The notes beneath the pieces were generated by a model. It did no database searches. It was not told the DNA's origin and worked only from the letters and a program-made list of their open reading frames with translations. From positions 155,362-219,361 of the forward strand of contig JAEYHZ010000044.1 of assembly GCA_023409265.1 (NCBI GenBank): a stretch of DNA of 64,000 nt, given 5' to 3'. The translations under genes were made by a program, and so were the position numbers. The stretch is from Bacillota bacterium (GTDB lineage: Bacteria; Bacillota; Clostridia; Acetivibrionales; DSM-1351). The first letter of the stretch is position 1; the number at the start of each line of letters is the position of its first letter. This document shows, one piece after another, positions 27,778 to 36,030 of this stretch.

Positions 27778-28257
27778 ATGAAAATAACTGTTGCTGCAGT
27801 TGGAAAGCTAAAAGAACGCTATTTAAAGGATGGTATTTCGGAGTATGTTAAAAGGCTCTCACGTTTTGCAGACCTTGAGCTGATAGAGGTAGATGATGAG
27901 CATGCCCCGGATTCCCTCAGTCCGGCACAGGAAGCACAGGTAAAGCAGAAGGAAGCTGAGCGTCTGCTGAAAAGGATAAAGGAAGGCAGTTACATCATCC
28001 TGCTTGACCTGGCCGGAGAACAGACTAATTCCGAAGGCTTTGCATCCAGGCTGGAAAGTATAATGCTGGGTGGAAATTCACATATCACATTTGTTATAGG
28101 CGGGTCTCTGGGGTTGGATCAAAGCTTGATTAATGCTGCAAGCAACAGGATCTGCCTGTCAAAAATGACCTTTCCCCATCAGCTGGCAAGGCTGATTCTT
28201 CTGGAGCAGATATACAGGGCGTTTAAGATAATGAAGAATGAAGTCTACCACAAATGA
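27778..28257 (+). CDS. rlmH: 23S rRNA pseudouridine-1915 N3-methyltransferase
   Basis: A 159-residue SPOUT methyltransferase that modifies pseudouridine 1915 in helix 69 of 23S rRNA. The C-terminal knot is intact: FVIGGSLGLD (~107) and the near-invariant LSKMTFPHQLARLILLEQIYRA with RAFKI and YHK at the end. Start MKITVAAVGKLKE and length are normal; GAGAGGT precedes the ATG. Its position after yycJ is conserved in many Firmicutes. Confidence 0.95.
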   Translation: MKITVAAVGKLKERYLKDGISEYVKRLSRFADLELIEVDDEHAPDSLSPAQEAQVKQKEAERLLKRIKEGSYIILLDLAGEQTNSEGFASRLESIMLGGNSHITFVIGGSLGLDQSLINAASNRICLSKMTFPHQLARLILLEQIYRAFKIMKNEVYHK

Positions 28258-28452
28258 GTTCTCATGTGAACATTATAGGTAGTAGCCTTATGCAGGCATT
28301 TATATTACAATTTCTATAAGAGCTACATATATATTTGAAATTGCGAATAATTGAATATTTATATAATATTTGCAGATTAACAAAATTGTGCATAAAATAT
28401 CATGCTTTGATATTTCGATTTTAGTATCCTTTTATTGAAGGGAGGGAATTAT

Positions 28453-29346
28453 ATGGATTGGCTTGTAAAAATGAACTCAGCAATTGACTATATTGAGGCA
28501 AATTTAGCAGGTGAAATTGATTTTAATATAGTTGCTATGAAAGCTTGTTGTTCATCTTACAATTTTCAACGTATGTTTTCATTTATAACTGATATTACAC
28601 TAGCCGAATACATTCGAAGAAGAAGATTAACGCAAGCAGCACTAGAATTGCAAAACTCTAATGTGAAAGTGATTGATGTAGCAGTAAAATATGGATATGA
28701 CACTGCAGCATCATTTGCAAGAGCGTTCAAAGCACTTCATGGGTTAACGCCTGTTGATGCTAAGCAGGAAGGAGTAAAATTGAAAGCTTATCCTAAAGTT
28801 TCCTTTCAAATTTCGATTAAAGGAGAAAGGGAAATGGATTACAGGATTGAAACAAAAGAAGCTTTTGATGTTTTTGGTATCGAAACAATCTGCTCATTAA
28901 AAGGAGAAAAAGGTTATCTAACTCCTGGTGAGCTATGGCAACAATGCAATGAAAACGGAGAGTACGAAAGGCTTTTTTCAAATGCAGGTGATTTACCAAG
29001 CTTTTTGTCACAGGATTTATGCAAACTTCACGCTGTTGAGTACTATAGGAAGACAGAAGAAAATACATTCCCATATATGCTATGTGCATTTGTTTCAAAG
29101 AATAGTAAAACAGATGGGTATAAAAAAGTTCATATTCCTTCACAAACATATGCAATATTTCCATCTGAAAGATTTAAATGGGGTGAAGAATTTTATAAGG
29201 TTCTCACTACTTTACAAAAGAGGTTTTACAGTGAATGGTTGCCTACGGCAGAATATGAAAGGGCAGAAGGTGCAAATTTTGAGATTTATGGAGGCACAGA
29301 AGAATATGGTTATATTGAATTGTGGTATCCAGTTGTAAAGAAATAA
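28453..29346 (+). CDS. AraC-family regulator with GyrI-like effector domain (paralogue 1)
   Basis: A 297-residue protein with two AraC-type helix-turn-helix motifs in the first ~105 residues (FQRMFSFITDITLAEYIRRRR and VKYGYDTAASFARAFKALHG) and a C-terminal GyrI-like/SOUL-type small-molecule domain from ~117. Such fusions sense drugs or metabolites and activate nearby genes. I start at ATG 28453 with GGGAGGG at 28440-28446; the TTG at 28435 is worse. Closely related to the gene at 32841 over its whole length. Confidence 0.85.
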   Translation: MDWLVKMNSAIDYIEANLAGEIDFNIVAMKACCSSYNFQRMFSFITDITLAEYIRRRRLTQAALELQNSNVKVIDVAVKYGYDTAASFARAFKALHGLTPVDAKQEGVKLKAYPKVSFQISIKGEREMDYRIETKEAFDVFGIETICSLKGEKGYLTPGELWQQCNENGEYERLFSNAGDLPSFLSQDLCKLHAVEYYRKTEENTFPYMLCAFVSKNSKTDGYKKVHIPSQTYAIFPSERFKWGEEFYKVLTTLQKRFYSEWLPTAEYERAEGANFEIYGGTEEYGYIELWYPVVKK

Positions 29347-29402
29347 TTATTGGAATAATTACCATACTGTTGTACGCATTCTTTATAATATGTCAAAAAT
29401 AA

Positions 29403-29433
29403 CGAAGAGACACCAATAGATGGTGTCTCTTCG
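29403..29433. terminator. Strong 12-bp hairpin after AraC gene 1
   Basis: CGAAGAGACACC (29403-29414) and GGTGTCTCTTCG (29422-29433) pair perfectly around a seven-base loop. The T-tract is weak on the plus strand (CTTAAAAAG) and better on the minus strand (TTATTTTTG), so it may work in both directions or mainly stop minus-strand transcription. Confidence 0.6.
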
Positions 29434-29439
29434 CTTAAA

Positions 29440-29745
29440 AAGCTATACGGATTTCGAAAACTCGATAGTTTAGTTGCCAAAAAAGCATTTACATTTTTCC
29501 TGATTTCGGGAACTGTTTTGTAAAAAAACATTATAATTAACCTTTTCTATCAACCATTTCCACAGCCCTTATATAAGACTAAGATTTGGACTGTAAGGTG
29601 GTAAAAACATTAGTTGCAAACAATGTTCATTATCTTTTAATACCTTTTAAAAACTCTAGCTTTCTTTTCTGAATCCATGACTGTTTTAATTGAATTTAAT
29701 TCCTATTGTGATGCCCTCATAACATTTTCATCCTTTGTATTTAGT
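29440..29745 (-). pseudogene. IS630-family transposase remnant (C-terminal DDE part)
   Basis: On the minus strand successive frames read LKDNEHCLQLMFLPPYSPNL, then SLI-stop-GLWKWL, then after a frameshift FFYKTVPEIRKNVNAFLA. LPPYSPNLxxIExxWxxxK is the hallmark of IS630/Tc1-type DDE transposases around the last acidic residue, here destroyed by the stop that replaces Glu. The rest of the gene is missing. A 55-base stretch at its edge (29691-29745) reappears inverted at 31747-31802. Confidence 0.75.
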
Positions 29746-29825
29746 TCAACTTATATAGCATTAAATAACATTTTATATTATTTTATAGTATTTTATATTA
29801 TTTTTTTGATAAAATATACCAATAT

Positions 29826-29854
29826 TTGACTAAAATTATATAAAATGGTATAAT
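29826..29854 (+). promoter_or_regulatory. Sigma-A promoter for the BtrH/C39-like gene
   Basis: TTGACT (29826-29831), 17-base spacer, TATAAT (29849-29854): a near-perfect vegetative promoter about 80 bases before the gene start. Confidence 0.8.
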
Positions 29855-29935
29855 AGAAAGAAAAATAGATTAATAGAACAATTTTACGAAGGCTTTTACC
29901 CCATCATTTTTAATTATTAAGGAGGTGATTTGCAC

Positions 29936-31501
29936 ATGTTATTAAATATTCAACCGTTACATATTGATGGTCTGGACTGTAGGGAGGATGTATTTTTTTC
30001 GGTAGCTGCTCACTACAGAGGAGAATATCGGCTGGCATTTTCTGAGGTTTTCAATTTTGAATACCTGTCTGTAGAGTCTGGACAAACTGAATTAATGTGC
30101 AATCGTATTGGTACCGGTGTTAATAAACAGGACTTACTGGAAAAGTATTACAAATTTAAGATTTTAACAGTAAAGGCAGGTACTGTTGAGGAGGTTATCA
30201 GTACAATAAAGGAACAGCTTCAGTTTGGATATCCTACCGCAATTTCCATTAATACTTACTGGTGTCCCTGGCATCGGAATTACCAAAGGGTAAGTTTGGG
30301 ACATACATGTCTTGCTGTAGCTATTGACGCAGACAATAATATTACTTGCATTGATCCGGTTGAAGAAAAAGGCCACGCTATTTTGCCTTATGAGGACTTT
30401 AAAAATGGCTTTGCTTATTACTCAACCTTCCATTTTGAAAATCCACCGCAAAGCTTTGACTTTAAAGCTATTTTCTCTGATTCAGTAAAAAAAATAGGTC
30501 AATCAAATATCTTTGAAAATATGGGAAATTTTATAGAGGATTTTGCTGCAAATTTTAACTTCGAAGATGAATTCAAAACAGGCAGGCCCGATGTTTGGGG
30601 ATCACTATTCTTTAGAAAGCTTATATATATATCCGGCTCCAGACTTCTTTACTCTCAATTTATTAATTATGTAAATAAGGATTTACAGAACCCAAAGCTT
30701 AATCAAATTGAAAATGATCTTCTGAATGTATATAGTAAGTGGAGAGTTGCAATAAGCTGGCTTTTAAAAGGGTTACATTCAGGTTATTCTCCGAAAATTC
30801 ATGATAAAACCGTAAAAATTTTTGAGGATATACTAAAAGAGGAAAGAAGCCTTTTTGGAAAGCTTCAGGAAGCGATTGTAAGTAATACTTTATTAAGTCA
30901 GGAGGATGAAAAGATTAAAAATCCTGAATTAGAAGTTTTATGTGAGGATACGGCATATACGTACGTGGATTTAAAAAATTTCTGTAATAATATTGCATTT
31001 CATAGCACTTGTTCAAAGGACAGTGCTGCTGACTATACCGGAACAGGACATTATTTCTTATCTCAGGAGGCACCCAGTGAACAAATCATTTCATTAGACA
31101 AGATGCTTTTCAAATTTCCAGTTATACGGGATAACACTTGTGATAATGTATCTTGTAATAATCAGGTCATATCTGTACCCTCAAACGAATATAAAGGTAT
31201 TTTGCTTATGGGCTCAAGCGAATGGGGAAGTTTTATTGAGCATCTTAAGTTAAACTATAATGATGGAAGAGAAGAGACACTCCAAATAACCTTTAGTGAC
31301 TGGGCAGCCCAAAAACCCATATATGATGACAAATTTATATGGGGCGGAAAAGTTTATAATAAATATGAAGGCAGAGTTTATCATGGGGAATATAGTCTTT
31401 TCGCATTGCTACGACCAATACCAAGAGACAAAACATTAGTAAGTATAACCTTGCCGGAGTGTTCTAACATGCATATTTTTGCCATAACACTTTGCAAATA
31501 G
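29936..31501 (+). CDS. BtrH_N/C39-like cysteine-peptidase-fold protein, orphan
   Basis: A 521-residue protein without signal peptide. The first ~160 residues resemble the BtrH N-terminal/peptidase C39-like fold: an early Cys in LDCREDV, later His and Asp in LGHTCLAVAID and CIDP, positioned as a papain-like Cys-His-Asp triad. BtrH itself is an acyltransferase in butirosin synthesis, and related proteins occur in peptide natural-product clusters. The rest is helical, with a C-terminal beta-rich segment (ILLMGSSEWGSF). ATG 29936 follows a perfect AGGAGGTGA. It stands alone between inverted IS630 remnants with its own promoter and terminator. Substrate unknown. Confidence 0.65.
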   Translation: MLLNIQPLHIDGLDCREDVFFSVAAHYRGEYRLAFSEVFNFEYLSVESGQTELMCNRIGTGVNKQDLLEKYYKFKILTVKAGTVEEVISTIKEQLQFGYPTAISINTYWCPWHRNYQRVSLGHTCLAVAIDADNNITCIDPVEEKGHAILPYEDFKNGFAYYSTFHFENPPQSFDFKAIFSDSVKKIGQSNIFENMGNFIEDFAANFNFEDEFKTGRPDVWGSLFFRKLIYISGSRLLYSQFINYVNKDLQNPKLNQIENDLLNVYSKWRVAISWLLKGLHSGYSPKIHDKTVKIFEDILKEERSLFGKLQEAIVSNTLLSQEDEKIKNPELEVLCEDTAYTYVDLKNFCNNIAFHSTCSKDSAADYTGTGHYFLSQEAPSEQIISLDKMLFKFPVIRDNTCDNVSCNNQVISVPSNEYKGILLMGSSEWGSFIEHLKLNYNDGREETLQITFSDWAAQKPIYDDKFIWGGKVYNKYEGRVYHGEYSLFALLRPIPRDKTLVSITLPECSNMHIFAITLCK

Positions 31502-31645
31502 CTTAAATTCAGTAACTTATTACACTTTTATAAACCATTAATACTGTTTATACTCCGGCATTAAAAACCTGAAACCTATGTATTAGAGAACGGTCATATA
31601 ACTGTTTTCAGACAAAAACCTAGAACGCATTTTAGGCTTAAAAAG

Positions 31646-31682
31646 GGAACATTGTGCTGCTAAGGCAAGGTGTTCTTTTTTT
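31646..31682 (+). terminator. Terminator of the BtrH/C39-like gene
   Basis: GGAACA near 31646 pairs with TGTTC (31671-31675) through an imperfect stem and is followed by seven T residues. Confidence 0.7.
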
Positions 31683-31746
31683 GTTATTAAGGAAATATAT
31701 AAGGTGAACTAAAATATTGTATAATTTTACCGATATTCTTTGTGAT

Positions 31747-31802
31747 ACTAAATACAAAGGATGAAAATGGTTATGAGGGCATCACAAGAGGAATTAAATT
31801 CA
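31747..31802 (+). mobile_element. Inverted IS630-element fragment
   Basis: These 56 bases match the reverse complement of 29691-29745 at about 54 positions (one one-base insertion, one substitution). They are therefore the same piece of the insertion element on the opposite strand. Nearby reading frames give only short peptides (for example MRASQEELNSKV). No other gene is visible between 31683 and 31907 apart from a TATAAT at 31720-31725. Confidence 0.65.
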
Positions 31803-31907
31803 AAGGTCTGTCTTGAAAGACATCCATATTTGCTTGATATGAAAACATAAGCATTAAAAAAATTATTATAGTTAATAATCAAATGTTATTATTTTGGAGG
31901 AAGACTA

Positions 31908-32363
31908 ATGATTAAAATTAAACCACATCACTTTTTGGATGTAATTAAGTTATATGGAAAAGGAATTGAGAGATTTGTTCCAGATGAGAAATATAATCAT
32001 GATTTTTATTCTGTAGCAAATGAGATTATGGATAATCATCAAGTGCTTATTTGTGTAACGCTAAATGATGACAATATCTGTAGACCGTGCAGATATCTTG
32101 ATAATGGAGTATGTGTTGACAAAATATATCATATTGAAGGTATAAGCTTAAAAGATGAATGGAATAAGGTTCTAGATAAACGGATAATGGAATATACAAA
32201 CGTTTCAGAAAATGATAAATATACTGCTCATGACTTTTGTAAATTGCTTTATTCAATTAAAGAGCATATATTTGATATCTGGATGGAAGAAAATGATACT
32301 GCTAAAAAAAGTCGCTATGATGATTTCTGTACTGGAGCGAAAAAGTTTTTAGGATATTTTTAA
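31908..32363 (+). CDS. DUF1284-like cysteine-containing protein
   Basis: A 151-residue soluble protein opening IKIKPHHFLDVI, close to the R-x-HHLLC start of DUF1284 proteins, and carrying a CRPCRYLDNGVCVD cluster comparable to that family's CxxCP...C metal-like motif. A late HDFC adds another Cys. These proteins are suspected metal or iron-sulfur binders of unknown function. GGAGGAAG precedes the ATG and a good terminator follows. Confidence 0.6.
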   Translation: MIKIKPHHFLDVIKLYGKGIERFVPDEKYNHDFYSVANEIMDNHQVLICVTLNDDNICRPCRYLDNGVCVDKIYHIEGISLKDEWNKVLDKRIMEYTNVSENDKYTAHDFCKLLYSIKEHIFDIWMEENDTAKKSRYDDFCTGAKKFLGYF

Positions 32364-32394
32364 AAAATTACAGTATTATTCATATATTTTGATA

Positions 32395-32427
32395 GAGGAT
32401 TGTAAACTCAGGCAATCCTCTTTTCTT
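32395..32427 (+). terminator. Terminator after the DUF1284-like gene
   Basis: GAGGATTG (32395-32402) pairs with CAATCCTC (32413-32420), followed by TTTTCTT. Confidence 0.8.
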
Positions 32428-32481
32428 ATTGATTGTAAAGTAAATTTCCATACCTGCTAACTCCTTTATAATATAAGCCGA

Positions 32482-32532
32482 GGTGTAGTCATTCTTGAGA
32501 ATGAAGAGGTTCTCGAGGAGTTGGCAAAATAA
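32482..32532 (+). pseudogene. Phd-type antitoxin remnant (C-terminal tail)
   Basis: The frame encodes GVVILENEEVLEELAK and stops at 32530-32532. It has the acidic, Leu/Glu-rich character of a Phd antitoxin C-terminus, and its stop overlaps the start of the doc remnant by one base (TAATG). The DNA-binding N-terminal part is gone. Confidence 0.45.
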
Positions 32533-32810
32533 TGAGATTTTTATCTATAGAAAACATAATTTTGTTTCACGAGAAGATTGTGAAGGAAACTGGTGGGAAT
32601 AGCGGGATAAGAGATAAGGATTAAGACTTGGTGGAAGCCAGGTCGTTTTCATATATCAGCGGATTATTATAGTTTTCCTTAATAATTACAGTGTTTGTCA
32701 TATCAGTTATAACTGAATGCAAAAGCGATAGTTTCTGTGGAAATAGAATCCAGTCAACCTTACCCTACAGTAAAAGACATAAATAATCGGGCTCGGTAAA
32801 TTTGTTTCAA
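32532..32810 (+). pseudogene. Doc/Fic-type toxin remnant
   Basis: From ATG 32532 the frame reads MRFLSIENIILFHEKIVKET then GGNSGIRDKD, a stop at 32622, and DLVEARSF in the same frame after it. FLT/S-xExxxxxHEKxxxxxGGxxGIRDxxLxExA is the N-terminal signature of Doc proteins. Further on, SSQPYPTVKDI resembles the YPT segment before the Fic motif. The HPFxDGNKR catalytic motif is absent, so the toxin is dead. No intact gene lies in this 477-base gap. Confidence 0.65.
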
Positions 32811-32840
32811 CTATACTTTTAACAGGAGGGAGGACGTAGA

Positions 32841-33719
32841 ATGGACTTTTTGCAAAGAATGAATAATGCACTTGATTACATTGAATCCAATCTGGAAGGG
32901 GATGTTAATTACAAAATTGCAGCGGATTTAGCGTTTTGCTCTGTTTCCTACTTTCAGCGCATGTTTTCACTATTGACAGATATAACTTTGTCGGAATACA
33001 TAAGGCGTAGGCGAATGACATTAGCTGCGTTTGAACTGCAAAATAAAAACGTTAAAATAATCGATCTTGCAATAAAATATGGTTATGAGTCTCCGGATTC
33101 ATTTTCTCGTGCTTTTCAAAGCTTGCATGGAGTTATGCCTTCGATAGCACGTAATAAAGGCATATCATTGAAAGCATACCCGCGTTTGACCTTCCATATT
33201 TCTATTAAAGGAGATGTTGAAATGAATTATAGAATTGAGAGCAAAGAAGAATTCAGAATCGTAGGAGTTAAACGGAGTTTTCAAGGTCCATCTGACGATG
33301 AAAGTGTAGTGCCGTTATTCTGGGATGAAATTTATAGTAATGGTTGTTTTCAAGAGATGCTTAAAATATCAACTGGTACTCCAAAAGGGGTTCATGGATT
33401 TATTAGGGTGTTTGATGAAAGTAAGGTTGATTATACTATTGCCTGTCTCTCTGACAAGGAACCTCCAGAAGGCATGGTCAGTCAAGTAATACCTAAATCA
33501 ACATGGGCAATTTTTGAGTTGGGTGGTCCGGTAAATACGGCAATGGCAGAGGCATGGAAACGTATTTTTTCTGAATGGTTACCGGCTTCGAATTATGAAT
33601 ATGCGGAAACAGTGGATATTGAGTGTTTTCCATATTACGGGGATAAAAGAGCATCCGATTTTAAGTTTGAAATATGGTTGCCTATTATAGAGAAAATAAA
33701 AAATAGTAGAGATATTTAA
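32841..33719 (+). CDS. AraC-family regulator with GyrI-like effector domain (paralogue 2)
   Basis: A 292-residue protein with the same plan as the gene at 28453: two AraC helix-turn-helix motifs (FQRMFSLLTDITLSEYIRRRR and KYGYESPDSFSRAFQSLHG) and a GyrI-like C-terminal domain (YRIESKEEFRIVGVKR). The linker KAYPRLTFHISIKGDVEM is also shared, so the two are clear duplicates that have diverged mainly in the sensor part. GGAGGGAGG precedes the ATG. No obvious target gene is adjacent; the next gene is convergent. Confidence 0.87.
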   Translation: MDFLQRMNNALDYIESNLEGDVNYKIAADLAFCSVSYFQRMFSLLTDITLSEYIRRRRMTLAAFELQNKNVKIIDLAIKYGYESPDSFSRAFQSLHGVMPSIARNKGISLKAYPRLTFHISIKGDVEMNYRIESKEEFRIVGVKRSFQGPSDDESVVPLFWDEIYSNGCFQEMLKISTGTPKGVHGFIRVFDESKVDYTIACLSDKEPPEGMVSQVIPKSTWAIFELGGPVNTAMAEAWKRIFSEWLPASNYEYAETVDIECFPYYGDKRASDFKFEIWLPIIEKIKNSRDI

Positions 33720-33820
33720 GGAAAAAAATCCTGAAGCCACTCCGAAAGTGAAAATGTGCTTGCTCTATAAGAAGTAAATGTGCTTTGAATAAACAGCTAT
33801 AGGAGCGGCTGATCGGGACA

Positions 33821-34606
33821 CTATAAATCAGCAACTGGCACATGCCCGCTCATCCAGTTCAATTCACTGTCAAGCATGAAGCGAGTACACCAGGATTTGT
33901 CAGTTGCGGTCCATTTATTATAGTTCGTAATACTGTTATACAAGGTTTCGACTGATTCCTGGGTTTTATTTTCCAGTACATTTTGGATATCAAGTAATAG
34001 ATTTTCCGGTTTATTTTTTACACTTTCCAGCACCTTTAAAAACCATTTATGATAAGGATATAATGTTTCATTATGTGCTAGAATCAGCCTGCCGGCAAAT
34101 AAAACAAAGTTTGTAATTGATAAATCCAAAAGATATGTATTGTTTCTTTTAAGACCTTCATAATAGTACCATTTCCATGCTTCAAACTGAGCGTAGAATT
34201 TTTCCATATTCTCATTCTTTTTTTCAACGGGAAACCTTGAAGCATCTTTAACAAGTTGTTCTAATCCGTCGATTTTTGAGTATGGGACAAAAGCATCCTT
34301 AAAAGCAAACTTTGCAGGTTCACTTCCGAATTCAGCTACTTTTTTTATAAAATCAACCGAAGTACATTTTCCATCTACATAGCCGCCTTCATATGGTGTT
34401 GCCTCTGTCTCATAGTAGTTTATGTCCCCGGATCTTATTGCTTCTTCATAAGCTTTGTCCGAAAGGACAAGCATTAAATCGATATCCGAATTTTCATTTG
34501 CAAAGCCATGCGCAACAGATCCTCCGATAATTATTCCTAAAACCTCATCTCTGGATTTTAACTTGTTTGTTATAGTTTCAATGGCAATTTTGTGATGGTT
34601 ATACAT
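33821..34606 (-). CDS. Nucleotidyltransferase-fold protein (aminoglycoside-adenylyltransferase-like)
   Basis: A 261-residue protein with GGSVAHGFANENSDIDLMLVL (~26-46), the GS-x9-D-x-D signature of pol-beta-type nucleotidyltransferases, plus a helical C-terminal domain. It might modify a small molecule or antibiotic, but the sequence does not show the substrate, and no resistance should be assumed. GGGGG lies upstream of the ATG on the minus strand. Confidence 0.75.
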   Translation of the reverse strand: MYNHHKIAIETITNKLKSRDEVLGIIIGGSVAHGFANENSDIDLMLVLSDKAYEEAIRSGDINYYETEATPYEGGYVDGKCTSVDFIKKVAEFGSEPAKFAFKDAFVPYSKIDGLEQLVKDASRFPVEKKNENMEKFYAQFEAWKWYYYEGLKRNNTYLLDLSITNFVLFAGRLILAHNETLYPYHKWFLKVLESVKNKPENLLLDIQNVLENKTQESVETLYNSITNYNKWTATDKSWCTRFMLDSELNWMSGHVPVADL

Positions 34607-34827
34607 TTTTGCTCAACCCCCTTAAAATTTCTTAGCGTCATTCCATATTACTATATTAATTAGTATAAGAGTAGTAATTATCGGTTTCAATAATAATATT
34701 TTCGTAAAAGTATAACTATATTAACATTTTAAGTTAATTACTGGTAAAGGGTTACTTTATGTACAGCTGCTCCACAGGATTACATACACCTTCTATTAAT
34801 TGCCTACACCCTTTCATAATTGCTAGT

Positions 34828-34855
34828 TTTACAAAGTAAACAAATATGGTATCAT
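34828..34855 (+). promoter_or_regulatory. Promoter of the Gre-family gene
   Basis: TTTACA (34828-34833), 16-base spacer, TATCAT (34850-34855) with TGG immediately upstream as an extended -10. Transcription should begin near 34861, right at the terminator hairpin. Confidence 0.65.
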
Positions 34856-34860
34856 ATTAC

Positions 34861-34902
34861 ATATGGTGCTTTGCCTTTTGGCAAGGTGCCATATCTTTTT
34901 TT
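34861..34902 (+). terminator. Promoter-proximal intrinsic terminator (attenuator) before the Gre-family gene
   Basis: ATATGGTGCTTTGCC (34861-34875) folds back on 34880-34894 through 15 pairs (some G-T) with a TTTT loop, followed by CTTTTTTT. It starts about six bases after the predicted -10 and ends ~45 bases before the start codon, so most transcripts would stop here unless read through. Confidence 0.75.
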
Positions 34903-34946
34903 GGAATAAATACCATTAAATGTATTGTGGAACGGAGGAGATTTAT

Positions 34947-35399
34947 GTGTCGGAAAAACTTACGCTAACTGTGCCTGTATATGAAGACCTATTGGCTCAT
35001 TTAGTAGATTTTGAAGAAAGGAGGAGCAGAATAATTGATGAGTACTTTCCAGAGTATAATAAGCAGAGAGAAGAATTTGAAAAGTTGATCAGCAGCTACA
35101 TTAGTGCACTGGATGAGACTGTAAGGGATGTTCTATTTTCAGAGGATGCAGGCAATGATTTTCCCTTTGTATGCTTATATAGTGAAGTCGAGATTGAAGA
35201 TATTGACGAAGCAGAAACATTCAAGTATAAGATAATATCACCCGACAATGGCTATATTTCCAATGAATGTATTACATTCCTGTCACCAATGGGCAAAGCG
35301 TTGCTATGTAAAAAAGTGAAGGATACTGTTTCGGTAAATACACCTTCTGGAATATATCGATATCGAATTAAGTCTGTAAGGTTATATCAAAATGCATAA
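34947..35399 (+). CDS. GreA/GreB-family protein
   Basis: A 150-residue protein. The N-terminal half is helical (VYEDLLAHLVDFEERRSRII), and the C-terminal half contains ISPMGKALL-like sequence (LSPMGKALLCKKVKDTVSV then TPSGIYRYRI), the signature of the Gre-factor FKBP-like domain that binds RNA polymerase near its secondary channel. The N-terminal coiled coil is not a clear match for GreA, so this may be a Gre-like paralogue (Rnk/TraN type) and not a transcript-cleavage factor. GTG 34947 follows GGAGGAG; ATG 34920 has no site. Confidence 0.75.
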   Translation: MSEKLTLTVPVYEDLLAHLVDFEERRSRIIDEYFPEYNKQREEFEKLISSYISALDETVRDVLFSEDAGNDFPFVCLYSEVEIEDIDEAETFKYKIISPDNGYISNECITFLSPMGKALLCKKVKDTVSVNTPSGIYRYRIKSVRLYQNA

Positions 35400-35427
35400 A
35401 AGGATTAACTGAGCATTACTTTACCGG

Positions 35428-35499
35428 GGCGATATGCTTAAGTGGAAGCAATAAAGCCATCATCGTGGCGATATGCTTAAGTGGAAGCATTAAAGCCAC
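35428..35499. repeat. Two direct repeats of 33 bp, 39-bp period
   Basis: 35428-35460 and 35467-35499 both read GGCGATATGCTTAAGTGGAA followed by GCAWTAAAGCCAY, with about two differences. They lie in the non-coding gap between convergent genes. No ORF or obvious structure accompanies them. Confidence 0.6.
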
Positions 35500-35624
35500 C
35501 TTGCTCAGGAGAAGCGAGGACAGCTTGATATGGAGTACATCCGGAGAAGTTGTCCCCTGCTTCACTTTTTAATGTGTGCCAGGGTTATCGTGAGATTTAT
35601 TTTTTCCTTTAACCCATAAATTAC

Positions 35625-35960
35625 TTACTCTATAATTGTAAGTCCCCATCTTTTTAACTCTATAAAGATGGCTTCTAGTTCTTTACCCTTCCCGGTAAGC
35701 TCATATTCAACTTTTGGAGGAATTTCCGGATAAACAATTCTATTAACCAAACCGAACTTCTCCAGTTCCCGAAGTCTAAGCGACAATGTTTTAGGGCTTA
35801 TGCCTTCCAAAGAACGCAATAAATCTCCAAATCTAAGTGTTCCGTCTATCAATAAATCTCTTATTATCAAAAATGTCCATTTACTGCCGATGATATCTAT
35901 TGCTGCTTCTATTGGACATTTATCCGAAGGATTTCCGCGTTCAAGCTTAATTTCTGACAT
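35625..35960 (-). CDS. HxlR-family winged-helix regulator
   Basis: A 111-residue regulator: CPIEAAIDIIGSKWTFLIIRDL is the HxlR signature, with a conserved N-terminal Cys that in some members senses electrophiles; RFGDLLRSLEGISPKTLSLRL is the recognition region. I start at ATG 35960 because GGAGGAG lies seven bases upstream; the longer ORF from 36029 has no site. It is divergent from the flavin oxidoreductase gene, its likely target. Confidence 0.88.
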   Translation of the reverse strand: MSEIKLERGNPSDKCPIEAAIDIIGSKWTFLIIRDLLIDGTLRFGDLLRSLEGISPKTLSLRLRELEKFGLVNRIVYPEIPPKVEYELTGKGKELEAIFIELKRWGLTIIE

Positions 35961-36030
35961 AAAAAAACTCCTCCAATCCAGTGAATTCACATTACTTACT
36001 TTTATGAAATTATATGAAAATAATATCACT

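Noticed and set aside
33821..34606. Aminoglycoside resistance gene
   Set aside because: Only the general nucleotidyltransferase motif can be seen; substrate-specific features are not evident, so resistance is not claimed.
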